Assembly (NCBI RefSeq): GCF_963676065.1
Contig: NZ_OY780933.1
Coordinates: 992,001-1,056,000, forward strand
DNA: 64,000 nt
Source: Maridesulfovibrio sp.
GTDB lineage: Bacteria; Desulfobacterota; Desulfovibrionia; Desulfovibrionales; Desulfovibrionaceae
Direction of reading: 5' to 3'
Each line of letters starts with the position of its first letter. Position 1 is the stretch's first letter. A model generated the notes under the pieces. That model did no database searches and was not told the origin of the DNA. It saw only the letters and a program-made list of their open reading frames with translations. This document shows, in pieces, positions 25,229 through 32,926 of the stretch. The translations under genes and the position numbers were made by a program.

Positions 25229-27340
25229 ATGAAAAAGATTACAGGTCTTACAGTAATCGCGCTCATGCTTCTTTGCAGCAGTGCTTTTGCTTCAAATTCA
25301 CCGACCATGCCGTGGACATTGAACTCCACTTGGAACATGGATGGTAATGGTGTAACCAACGTAGCTGCGAATACCCCTAAATTTTTTACAGGATTTTTCG
25401 CAAACGCTTCCTACTCCAATACAGCATCAGACTTCTTGAATGCTACTTTTATGTTCATGAACTCTTCCAAGACTTACGTAATGAGTCAGGATGATTTCTC
25501 TGCCTCTACTAACCAGGGTGGTAACGCAACCGTTTGGGGGTACTTTGGTTTTTTCAACTCAACCGACGCAGCAACCATTGCTGCTAACGTAGGTTGGGTT
25601 TCCATGCAGACAAACAGCACACCCGCTTCTGCTGCTTTGGGTAACGCAACTTCTCTGAGTATCAGCGAAGGTGCATACAATAACCTGAACGGTCTCGTGA
25701 CCCTTGGTATGGTTAACGGTTCTACCGCTGGTAAAGGTAATACGCAGCTTGGTCCTATCCGCATGGCCTCCACTTCCGGCGGTGCCCTGCTCGCAGGTGT
25801 TGGACAGAACACGCCTAACCCGTCTTCTACCGCTGCCGTCGAAATAGCTACGGGTACTTCCCTGATCATGGCTTACGAAAATGGTACCTTCCAGAACACT
25901 ACTGCTGTTTGGGGGTCTAACTGGGATTACTATGCAACAGGTTATAACTACGATACCTACGTGCCCTATTATATCATTGGTCAGGTTAAACTGATTGAAG
26001 CTTATTCCGCTACTACTGGATATAATGCTAAAGCTAAATTCAAAGTATTCAGCGGTCTTGATGATTCTGTAATTCTTGATCGTTCCGACGATTGGTACAG
26101 ATATAACGCTACTGTAAGCACTACCGCTGACTATGGTCGCTTCAATCTTACCGCAGACTTCCCTCTGCTTGAAGGTGCGACTCTGAATAAAGACCGCAAC
26201 TTGGCTACTGGCTCTGTTTACAAAAATAAAGCTCAGGCCAGACACTTTGCTGTTATGATTAAGTCCGGTACCACAATGAGTTCTAATGACCTCAAAGGCC
26301 GCAGCTACAAACTGGTTTATGCTGGTTTCGGTGGTGGCGCCAAGTCTGCTCGCAACGCAACTCAGGGTATCCTCGGTTTCGGTCTTAATGACGATCTCCT
26401 CGCTAAAGGCCACGGTGGTTACGTAATCTCCGGTGCTGATGCAGCTGGAACCGTCGTTCCCACAAACCCCGATTCCTTTGAATTCGCAATTGCTGACACT
26501 AACCAGTTCGCTTCTATGACCCAGTCTAACATGACTATCAAGAACGCCGCTGGTACCCTCGTTGGTACTGCTTACTTCAAGCAGTCTGCAGAAAAAGACT
26601 ACGCTGTTGGTATCTATCAGCCTGTACGTAGTGGTGCTGCTAATGGTGCAAACCTTGTTATCATGATCCCCGACACCGCTGATATTGGTGTACCTAACTC
26701 TGCTGATCCTCAGTTTCAGCATAACGCAACTATCGAAACTGCAGCTCCTGTAGGTTTTGCATATCGCAGAAACGCAACTGTTTCTGCTTTCTCTACCAAG
26801 AAAGATATGAGAGATCAGTGGACTGCTCTGCCTTCTGATTTCACACCTATCTCCGGGCTGATCGGTTTTAACGCTACTTCTGTACGCTTAGGTGCTCAGA
26901 AGGGTGATCTTCTGTACACTGTACAGATTCCTTTCTCCGGTGTTGGTTACAAAATTGATGATCTGGCACTCTACAAAGTGTTCCCTACCGTTGCAAAGAC
27001 TGTTAAGTCTTTTCAGTATGCATCCTCTGATGACAGTGGTAAGAACGCAGAAGGTGCTTGGTGGATTTCTCAGGAAATCGGTGATGGTTACCTCGGAGTT
27101 GACTCTTACCTCTCTCCTGGAACCACTTACTACCTGAACTACGTTATTAAAGATAACGGTGAATATGACTACCGCGCTGCTGATAACAACGACATCGGTG
27201 ACCCTGTTGTCCTCGGTACCATGGATTCATCCTCCAGCTCCTCCGGTTGTGTATTCAACCCCGCAGCTGGCTTCGGTCTGGAATGGCTGCTGCTGATGCT
27301 TGCTCCCATGGTTGCTATCGTACGTAGCCGTTTTAAGTAG
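25229..27340 (+). CDS. Exported, sequon-rich surface glycoprotein with JDVT-type C-terminal sorting tail
   Basis: A 703-residue protein with a signal peptide (cleavage near SSAFA, residue 21). It has 18 N-x-S/T sequons at N32, 59, 71, 78, 99, 110, 129, 139, 163, 218, 223, 293, 306, 376, 434, 499, 515 and 548; 15 have Thr, and none has Asp/Glu at -2. The tail is a Ser run, then SGCVFNPAAGFGLEW, a hydrophobic helix and RSRFK; Cys674 is the only Cys in the mature chain. The rest is rich in Gly, Ala, Asn, Thr and Ser with no enzyme motif. A strong AAGGAG, a clean codon pattern and a perfect terminator suggest high expression. An S-layer-like role is inference. Confidence 0.85.
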   Translation: MKKITGLTVIALMLLCSSAFASNSPTMPWTLNSTWNMDGNGVTNVAANTPKFFTGFFANASYSNTASDFLNATFMFMNSSKTYVMSQDDFSASTNQGGNATVWGYFGFFNSTDAATIAANVGWVSMQTNSTPASAALGNATSLSISEGAYNNLNGLVTLGMVNGSTAGKGNTQLGPIRMASTSGGALLAGVGQNTPNPSSTAAVEIATGTSLIMAYENGTFQNTTAVWGSNWDYYATGYNYDTYVPYYIIGQVKLIEAYSATTGYNAKAKFKVFSGLDDSVILDRSDDWYRYNATVSTTADYGRFNLTADFPLLEGATLNKDRNLATGSVYKNKAQARHFAVMIKSGTTMSSNDLKGRSYKLVYAGFGGGAKSARNATQGILGFGLNDDLLAKGHGGYVISGADAAGTVVPTNPDSFEFAIADTNQFASMTQSNMTIKNAAGTLVGTAYFKQSAEKDYAVGIYQPVRSGAANGANLVIMIPDTADIGVPNSADPQFQHNATIETAAPVGFAYRRNATVSAFSTKKDMRDQWTALPSDFTPISGLIGFNATSVRLGAQKGDLLYTVQIPFSGVGYKIDDLALYKVFPTVAKTVKSFQYASSDDSGKNAEGAWWISQEIGDGYLGVDSYLSPGTTYYLNYVIKDNGEYDYRAADNNDIGDPVVLGTMDSSSSSSGCVFNPAAGFGLEWLLLMLAPMVAIVRSRFK

Positions 27341-27380
27341 CAGGTCATACATGCATTAGGTCTTTGGATCTAAAATAATT

Positions 27381-27412
27381 AAGGGAGTCGGCCTTGGCCG
27401 ACTCCCTTTTTT
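27381..27412 (+). terminator. Strong intrinsic terminator after the surface glycoprotein gene
   Basis: AAGGGAGTCGGCC and GGCCGACTCCCTT form a perfect 13-bp stem (27381-27408) followed by a T-run. A diverged second copy of this terminator and its flank occurs at 32798, also shortly before a GT2 gene. Confidence 0.9.
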
Positions 27413-27924
27413 ATATTAAGTGTCCGATCTTGAAACAATTAAATAGCCACAGGGATTCTAGGAAAAAGCAGGTCATAGTATATGTTCTTATCTTAGCGTA
27501 AAGAAAATGTTTTAAGGCTCGGATATGGATATTAACTGCGGTGCCCCCATAAAATGAACCACCATTCAGAGCGTTGATTTAGAATATCTATCGGGTGCAG
27601 ATCGACGTAAATTCAAAGAAGAAGAAATGAACAGGTAAGTGGATATTACGGAAATAGTTATCAGTGGCTACTTTTGATGCTAAGACTATATTAATGTTTC
27701 TTAACTTAGTGAGTCCCTTACAAAAAAATAACTAGGATTCAGAAAAATAACGAATAAAGCTGCTGAGTACCACTGAACTATATTTAATGCTAAAAATTCG
27801 TGAACTATTTAAGTGCTGCTTAAGTAGCAAATTTGACTAGGGTGTATATGAAGTATAGAGACAATTATAAACGATCAATATATAAAGTTTAAAAGAAAGT
27901 ATTCAGAAGGGACATAGAGTAGTT
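27413..27924. other. Non-coding stretch with possible IS remnant and duplicated GT2 leader
   Basis: No supported gene lies in these 510 bases. The stretch near 27541-27575 (GTGCCCCCATAAAATGAACC and onward, then an ATGAACAGG soon followed by stops near 27627) looks like the end and start of an IS3-type element that has been lost, but the match is only by eye. The last part (about 27830-27924) is homologous to the leader of the intact GT2 gene at 32850-32926: both share TTTGACTA(g/a)GGTGTA, GTATAGAGA and ACATAGAGTAGTT before the start codon. Confidence 0.45.
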
Positions 27925-28461
27925 ATGGCAATTCCAACGACAGTGGTTATTCCGGCATACAATGACGCAATGGGACTTGATTATTTGCTGTCTGACCTTT
28001 TGGCTTTTACTGAAAAAAAGGGTTTGAAGGTTATTGTAGTGAATGATTGTTCGTCTGATAATACCAATGAAGTTTTGAAAAAATACGTCAGCAGAATTAA
28101 AGTTCTTGGTAATGAGACCAATCTTGGTTTCGGCGGTGCTTTTAAACGAGGTATTTGGGCTGCTGAAACCGAGTGGGTTGCTACGTTTGATACAGATAAG
28201 CAGCATAGAATTTCCGATTTAGAATCTCTGGCTGATCAGGCTGTAGACAAAGTTGATGCCGTCATTGGTATGAGGGATAGCGACTCTCATGTCACAAAGT
28301 CACGTGTTTCAGGTAAATGGATTCTCTCAAAAGCCGCAAATTTTATCACGGGCAGGAAAATTCCAGATATAAATTGTGGATTGAGAGTTTTTCGCCGTGG
28401 TGTGCTGCTTTATATTCTACTAGCACTCTGATCTGTTTGCATTAAAGTTGCCCAGTGTGTT
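27925..28461 (+). pseudogene. Broken copy of a GT2 polyprenyl-phosphate glycosyltransferase gene
   Basis: The first 160 residues closely match the intact gene at 32927 (for example VVNDCS, NLG(F/Y)GGA, HRISDLESLA, DSHVTKSRV, AANFITGRKIPDINCGLRV). After TATAT at 28415 about 31 bases present in the intact copy are missing. This shifts the frame, so the protein stops at 28431; the old frame continues as STSTLICLH and stops at 28445. The C-terminal membrane helices are lost. The DxD-type motif is DTDKQ, whereas the intact gene has DADGQ, so the copy has also drifted at the active site. It is almost certainly non-functional. Confidence 0.85.
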
Positions 28462-28779
28462 TTTTAATTAATCCATACAAGCATTAGCAACACATTGAAA
28501 TGCTATATAAAGTGGCTGATAGGCCTCTCCGTAATGAGCTTTAGATTCTTACTTTTTTCAACGCCATTAGAGGGTGTGAGCATAACTGAAGTCTGGATTA
28601 GTTAATTTAACGAAGGCTTCCGCATGGACCGGTGGTAAAAGGATCGCAGTCAAGAAGGACCAAAAAATTTACCCCAATAAAACCCTACTTGCAGATGGCA
28701 ATATCCTGTGGAGTTTTGTAATACAACAGTCAATGGTGACTGAAAAACCGAATCTGACATGTGTTAAGGAAGAACACTT
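28462..28779. other. Non-coding stretch after the GT2 pseudogene
   Basis: About 320 bases without a supported reading frame. Homology to the intact GT2 gene fades within the first tens of bases. I see no terminator, repeat or RNA gene. It may be decayed coding DNA. The next gene starts after GTTAAGGAAGAACACTT, which offers an AAGGAAG ribosome binding site. Confidence 0.4.
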
Positions 28780-30237
28780 ATGAATTTTTTTAGCAAAGCT
28801 CTCTATAGCGAAAAAACGACTATATTTTTGTCCTGTATTTATCCAGTTCTTTTTTTATATTCACAAAATACGAATGTGTACTCTCTGCAATCAGTAGCTG
28901 CATCCTTGCTGTTCATGGTTGCTATGGCCAGTGTGACGACACTTTTTCTCAACATATTCTGCAAAGTTTTTGGAAATAGAGTACTTATTTTTAGTGTTTC
29001 AAGCACTGTGTGCCTACTTTCACTTCTTTATTTTTCCATCCGCATTTTTTTCCCGAACACCTGGTCAGTACTACTTTTATATTGCGCCTTGGTTCTCTTT
29101 AGCACAGTGCTATGCATAAAATTTAAATTTTACTATTTAAATTCCTTCCTTGCTATTCTGTGTGCTCTTTCTTGCCTTATGATTGGAGGCAAACTTGGCA
29201 TGAACTCTGTGAATTCTGTCGAATTTTCAAAACACAATACAAATGTTGCTTTCATTCACAAACCAGATATTTTTATAATTCTTGCAGAATCGTACAACAG
29301 CTTTAGAGAACAGCAAAAAGAATATGGAATCGAAAATTCTAAACTAAAACAGTATCTTCAACAAAATAACTTTGAAATAGAAAATGCTTTTTCAAACTAT
29401 GACCATACGACAGCCAGTTCTCTAGCCATATTTTACATGCAGCATCATTATAATAAATTTCTTGAAGGAAATCATGATTTAACCGCACAGGGGAGAGGCT
29501 TATTAAATGGCAACACTTTGAATGCTGCGCTCGCCATTCTCAAAAAAAATAATTACTACACTTCATTTATTGATTGTGGAGGGTACCTTGTTAAGCAGAA
29601 AGGTGAACTTTACAACTACACACCTGCTAAAAATTTTTGGGGACACCTACCTAGTCCACTTGAAAAGCCTATGATTCCTATCAATATCATCCTCAAAAAA
29701 ATTCATATTTATATAAAATTCATGAATGACGTTGATACTACTGTCGCACTAAAAGATGCCATGAGTGCAAAACCTAATGATATGCCGGGGTTCTATTTTA
29801 TCAGAGAAGGCGCTGACCACGTAACATACGAAAAGACACCAGAGGTGTGGCGTAAGAATTACCGGGAACTGATCAAAGAGGGTGACAGGAAGATAATATC
29901 GCTTCTCAGATTGATTCAGGAAAAATCACCAGATTCAATTGTCGTTATTCTAGGTGACCACGGCGGAAAAATGTATCAGCTTAAAAAACTCAGCAAAGAT
30001 GATTTTATAAAAGATCTATACGAAGTCCTTTTTGCCGTAAAAATGCCTGTAAGTTTAAGTAAGCAAGGTAAGTGGAATGAGTATGCGAATACTGCCGTCA
30101 ATCTATTTCCTAAAATATTCAATATGCTTTCAGGAAATTCCTCTCTATTAGACGGGCTTGAGAAGAAAGCGCACAGCATTGATAGAAACGGAAAAGTCAT
30201 TGCTGTTGACGGCAATCCCGTTGACGTCAAGCCTTAA
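28780..30237 (+). CDS. Membrane-anchored sulfatase-fold enzyme (LTA synthase / phosphoethanolamine transferase type)
   Basis: A 485-residue protein. Four or five N-terminal membrane helices (about 13-140) are followed by an alkaline-phosphatase-superfamily domain outside the membrane. Metal and nucleophile positions are visible: Glu170 in FIILAESYNSF, the DHTTAS segment with Thr210/211 as probable nucleophile, an Asp-His in GADHVTYEK, and GDHGG with Asp393-His394. Such enzymes move phosphoglycerol or phosphoethanolamine onto sugars, or hydrolyse sulfate esters. The next genes are a tiny membrane protein and a NoeA-like methyltransferase; this trio may modify a surface polysaccharide with a phospho-substituent. 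The substrate is not predictable from sequence. Confidence 0.78.
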   Translation: MNFFSKALYSEKTTIFLSCIYPVLFLYSQNTNVYSLQSVAASLLFMVAMASVTTLFLNIFCKVFGNRVLIFSVSSTVCLLSLLYFSIRIFFPNTWSVLLLYCALVLFSTVLCIKFKFYYLNSFLAILCALSCLMIGGKLGMNSVNSVEFSKHNTNVAFIHKPDIFIILAESYNSFREQQKEYGIENSKLKQYLQQNNFEIENAFSNYDHTTASSLAIFYMQHHYNKFLEGNHDLTAQGRGLLNGNTLNAALAILKKNNYYTSFIDCGGYLVKQKGELYNYTPAKNFWGHLPSPLEKPMIPINIILKKIHIYIKFMNDVDTTVALKDAMSAKPNDMPGFYFIREGADHVTYEKTPEVWRKNYRELIKEGDRKIISLLRLIQEKSPDSIVVILGDHGGKMYQLKKLSKDDFIKDLYEVLFAVKMPVSLSKQGKWNEYANTAVNLFPKIFNMLSGNSSLLDGLEKKAHSIDRNGKVIAVDGNPVDVKP

Positions 30238-30943
30238 AGCTCGCTACGGATAAACTCGGACATTGCGCCTTCCCACTAACTGGGACTATTTAAAAGTAGG
30301 TATTTTCGGCAAACCGGCTTATTGTAGCCGTCAGGCTCTTGTCTTGAAGAAGTAAACTTACCACGAACAGATAGCCAGGCTGCGACAGGTACAAAGTCTG
30401 CTAAGTATGTCGCACGAAGGCTCGAACCTAGGATCTTAACGGCCCGGAAGATCAATTTCATCTTAGCGATGAATAGGTCGCCCATAGCACTCAATCACAG
30501 GCCTAGTCAGGTTGATTTAAACTTTGTAAATGATAATCCGTGCAGTGGCTGAGGAAGTGTAAGCACTAACTGTTGTCGATAATTTTAGCCGAGAGTGTAT
30601 ACTTGCTGGGCTTTAGATGTTTCAGAAGTTCATTCTAATACTGAAACATTACGTAAGGGATATAAGGAACTCCGTCCGTGATCCTTTAGGAAGATCAGCC
30701 GCCAAACGATTTTTCTCGCATAAAACATCCTCATATATGTATTAGGTCGTCATTGAGCCGGGGAAAGTTCGGTGCTCCGCACTTATGTGGTGCGCAAAAA
30801 GACTTGGCACCTGAGGCCTATGGTTTACATGCGATAAGTGGGCGGTTAAATTCCTATCGGACCTTTGTCCCTTCTTGACTTAACAGAGGATCAAGAATAT
30901 ACGAAAAATAATTTTTAACCTTCATATTAATATAGAGAGAGTT
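30238..30943. other. 700-base non-coding stretch
   Basis: No reading frame here looks like a gene: all are short and stop-rich on both strands, including a 72-codon minus-strand frame at 30276-30494 that has no ribosome binding site or family resemblance. I see no hairpin with a T-run. Base usage looks scrambled compared with the flanking genes. It is best read as decayed sequence or insertion debris; a structured RNA cannot be excluded by eye. Confidence 0.4.
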
Positions 30944-31156
30944 ATGTTTAAATATTTAAGGGTATTAGTGGTTCAGGTCTTCATATTATTCTTGTTTGTC
31001 GTGCCTACTACGGCCCATGCATATTTAGATCCTGGGACAGGTAGTCTGATTTTGCAGGCTTTAGCAGCTGGACTCGTAACTGCGCTTGCTTTTTGGGGGA
31101 AAATCGTAAGAAAATTCAAATCAATCATAAAAAAGTCCGATGAAAAAGATAGCTAG
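30944..31156 (+). CDS. Small membrane protein with YLDPGTGSLILQ motif
   Basis: A 70-residue protein. The N-terminus is a signal/anchor helix (about 5-22, ending TTAHA), followed at once by YLDPGTGSLILQ (27-38), a second helix (ALAAGLVTALAFWGKIV) and a basic tail (KKSDEKDS). I recognise this as a recurrent small family found beside extracellular polysaccharide and methyltransferase genes; its function is not known. The GAGAG before the ATG is a modest ribosome binding site. Its end overlaps the start of the downstream methyltransferase by 17 bases, which points to coupled translation and a shared role. Confidence 0.7.
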   Translation: MFKYLRVLVVQVFILFLFVVPTTAHAYLDPGTGSLILQALAAGLVTALAFWGKIVRKFKSIIKKSDEKDS

Positions 31157-32528
31157 CTCTTTTCGTGATCCAGATGGAAATGTTTTCATTGAAGATGATA
31201 CAATATACAGAACGGTAAGGAATTCATATCGCGCCAATTGGGAATTATGCGAATATTCCGGCCTTTACAATCTCTTGTCTAATGAGCAGCTACTCATTGA
31301 TTTTTCTGAAATTGATTCAGACGAGCACTACAAGCTTCTCAAAGTTAAGAAAATACCGTTCATCAGTTACCCTTATGAATGGTGTTTTTCACAACTCAAG
31401 GATGCAGCACGCACAACCCTTTCTATTCAAAAACTCTCCCTTGAAAAAGGCCTCACCCTCAAAGATAGCTCTGCTTATAATGTTCAATTTATCAATGGCA
31501 AACCTATATTCATAGACCTTCTTTCTTTTGAAAAAAGACCTGTCAATTCACCGTGGCAGGCTTATCGCCAATTTTGTATGCACTTTTATGCTCCACTAGT
31601 TTTAACAGCTAAAGTAGGGCTATGGTGCGGGCAATTATCAAAGCTCAACATTGATGGAGTTCCTCTCAGTTCAGCAGTAGAAATGCTGCCATTAAAATCT
31701 AAGCTCAATTTTCATGTCGGGTTACACTTAGTAGCCCACTCCAAAATGGAAGATAAATATTCAGATTCAATAAAATCAGCAGACAAAGCTATCTCTATAC
31801 AAATCTCGCCACAAAAAGCATTAAATCTTATTCAGTCATTAGAAAGTGCTATTGATGCACTAAGTCTTCCCAAAACGCAGACGACGTGGGGGGATTATTA
31901 TGATGACACAAATTATGCTGTGGATGCAATGTATAAGAAGGAAATGATTGTTCATGACTTTTCATCTATAGCCGCAAAAGATAATCATGGTAAGCTGGCT
32001 CTTGATTTTGGGGCGAATACCGGAAAATTTAGCGAACTCATCAGCGAACATTTCTCGAATGTTATTGCTACTGATATTGATCCACTAGCAGTAGAAAGAC
32101 ATTATCAAAAATTGCAAAAGAAAGGCCCTAATAATATTCTGCCTTTAATCATTGACTTCGCCAACCCCAGTCCGGCGCTTGGGTGGGCTTCAAAAGAAAG
32201 GGACAGCTTTAGTCAACGTTCAAGTTTCGGGTTTATTACTGCACTTGCTGTCATCCATCATCTCCGTATAACTAACGGAATCCCGCTTGAAATGCAGGCG
32301 GAGTACTTTTCTGATCTACTTGATGCGTCGGGATATTTATGTATTGAATTTGTACCAAAGGAAGACAGTCAAATAAGAAGGATGTTAGCTGTGCGTAGTG
32401 ATGTGTTCTATGACTATACGGAAAAAAATTTTCAGTCTTGTTTTGAGCAACACTTTGATTTTATAATGAAAAAGTCTGTCTCAGGATCATTGAGGACCAT
32501 ATATCTACTTAAGAAGAAACCTTTTTAA
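31140..32528 (+). CDS. SAM-dependent methyltransferase, NoeA-like
   Basis: A 462-residue protein. The N-terminal half begins SFRDPDGNVFIEDDTIYRTV, a pattern I associate with nodulation protein NoeA-related methyltransferases. It also contains segments like FISYPYEWCFSQLKDAARTT and DSSAYNVQFINGKPIFIDLL. The C-terminal half is a Rossmann methyltransferase with motif I LALDFGANTGKFSEL at about 286-300 and VIATDIDPLAVER after it. Such genes occur with the YLDPGTGS small protein and a sulfatase-fold enzyme. The acceptor is probably a surface polysaccharide or its precursor; NoeA itself modifies Nod factor. The name is a family resemblance, not a proven activity. Confidence 0.7.
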   Translation: MKKIASSFRDPDGNVFIEDDTIYRTVRNSYRANWELCEYSGLYNLLSNEQLLIDFSEIDSDEHYKLLKVKKIPFISYPYEWCFSQLKDAARTTLSIQKLSLEKGLTLKDSSAYNVQFINGKPIFIDLLSFEKRPVNSPWQAYRQFCMHFYAPLVLTAKVGLWCGQLSKLNIDGVPLSSAVEMLPLKSKLNFHVGLHLVAHSKMEDKYSDSIKSADKAISIQISPQKALNLIQSLESAIDALSLPKTQTTWGDYYDDTNYAVDAMYKKEMIVHDFSSIAAKDNHGKLALDFGANTGKFSELISEHFSNVIATDIDPLAVERHYQKLQKKGPNNILPLIIDFANPSPALGWASKERDSFSQRSSFGFITALAVIHHLRITNGIPLEMQAEYFSDLLDASGYLCIEFVPKEDSQIRRMLAVRSDVFYDYTEKNFQSCFEQHFDFIMKKSVSGSLRTIYLLKKKPF

Positions 32529-32926
32529 TAAGTCCTTGTCAGATCAAGATTTTACGCATTATTCTAAATAAAAATGGCTATCGACTTTAGTCCTAAAGTA
32601 CCAGAAGTGGCTATATGGATTGAAGTTGTCATGATTTTCAAGGCGATACTCTCTCCGTTTCACTACAAGATCAGACATCCTATATGCGGGGGCAGCCGTG
32701 ATAAGTGCCTGCACCCCGAGCCTGTATGGTTTCATTGAATTTATTTGATCACATCTCGTTTGGCTCTTCGGTCTCTAAATCTTGGATATAAGAGAATAAA
32801 GGGAGTCGGTCTTGGCCGGCTCCCTTTAATTATTATGATTGGAGTTGTTTGACTAAGGTGTACATTCGGTATAGAGAATTAAAGCATATTTTATAAATTT
32901 TAATATCAAAAAAACATAGAGTAGTT
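32529..32926. other. Intergenic stretch with duplicated terminator and GT2 leader
   Basis: About 400 bases with no supported gene. The first 250 bases show nothing recognisable. From about 32780 onward the sequence is a diverged copy of the region that follows the glycoprotein gene: (t)CTTGGAT, the GGGAGTCGG hairpin, then the GT2 leader with TTTGACTAAGGTGTA and ACATAGAGTAGTT. Confidence 0.5.
32798..32827. terminator. Second copy of the glycoprotein-gene terminator
   Basis: AAAGGGAGTCGGTC and GGCCGGCTCCCTTT form the same hairpin as at 27381 with compensating or wobble changes. The T-run after it is reduced to TTTAATTATT. It has no surface-protein gene ahead of it, so it is probably a duplicated relic. 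Confidence 0.7.

Larger units (their letters stand above)
27361..28461. repeat. Duplicated segment, copy A (partner 32780-33490)
   Basis: Two blocks share the same order of parts: CTTTGGAT lead, GGGAGTCGG hairpin, TTTGACTA/GTATAGAGA/ACATAGAGTAGTT leader, then the GT2 coding sequence. Copy A has a strong terminator and a broken GT2 gene; copy B (from 32780) has a decayed hairpin and an intact GT2 gene. The leaders have diverged in length (copy A carries extra sequence at about 27420-27830). Confidence 0.75.

Noticed and set aside
25559-26722. A 387-codon open frame antisense to the glycoprotein gene
   Set aside because: It mirrors the strong codon bias of the highly expressed gene on the plus strand; there is no ribosome binding site or family resemblance, and the plus-strand gene has signal peptide, sequons and tail.
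27925-28431. A 168-residue GT2 protein as a functional short gene
   Set aside because: Comparison with the intact paralogue shows a 31-base loss and frameshift, and the membrane helices are missing.
30276-30494. A 72-codon minus-strand frame in the 30.2-30.9 kb gap
   Set aside because: No ribosome binding site, no recognisable motif and unusual composition; it fits chance.
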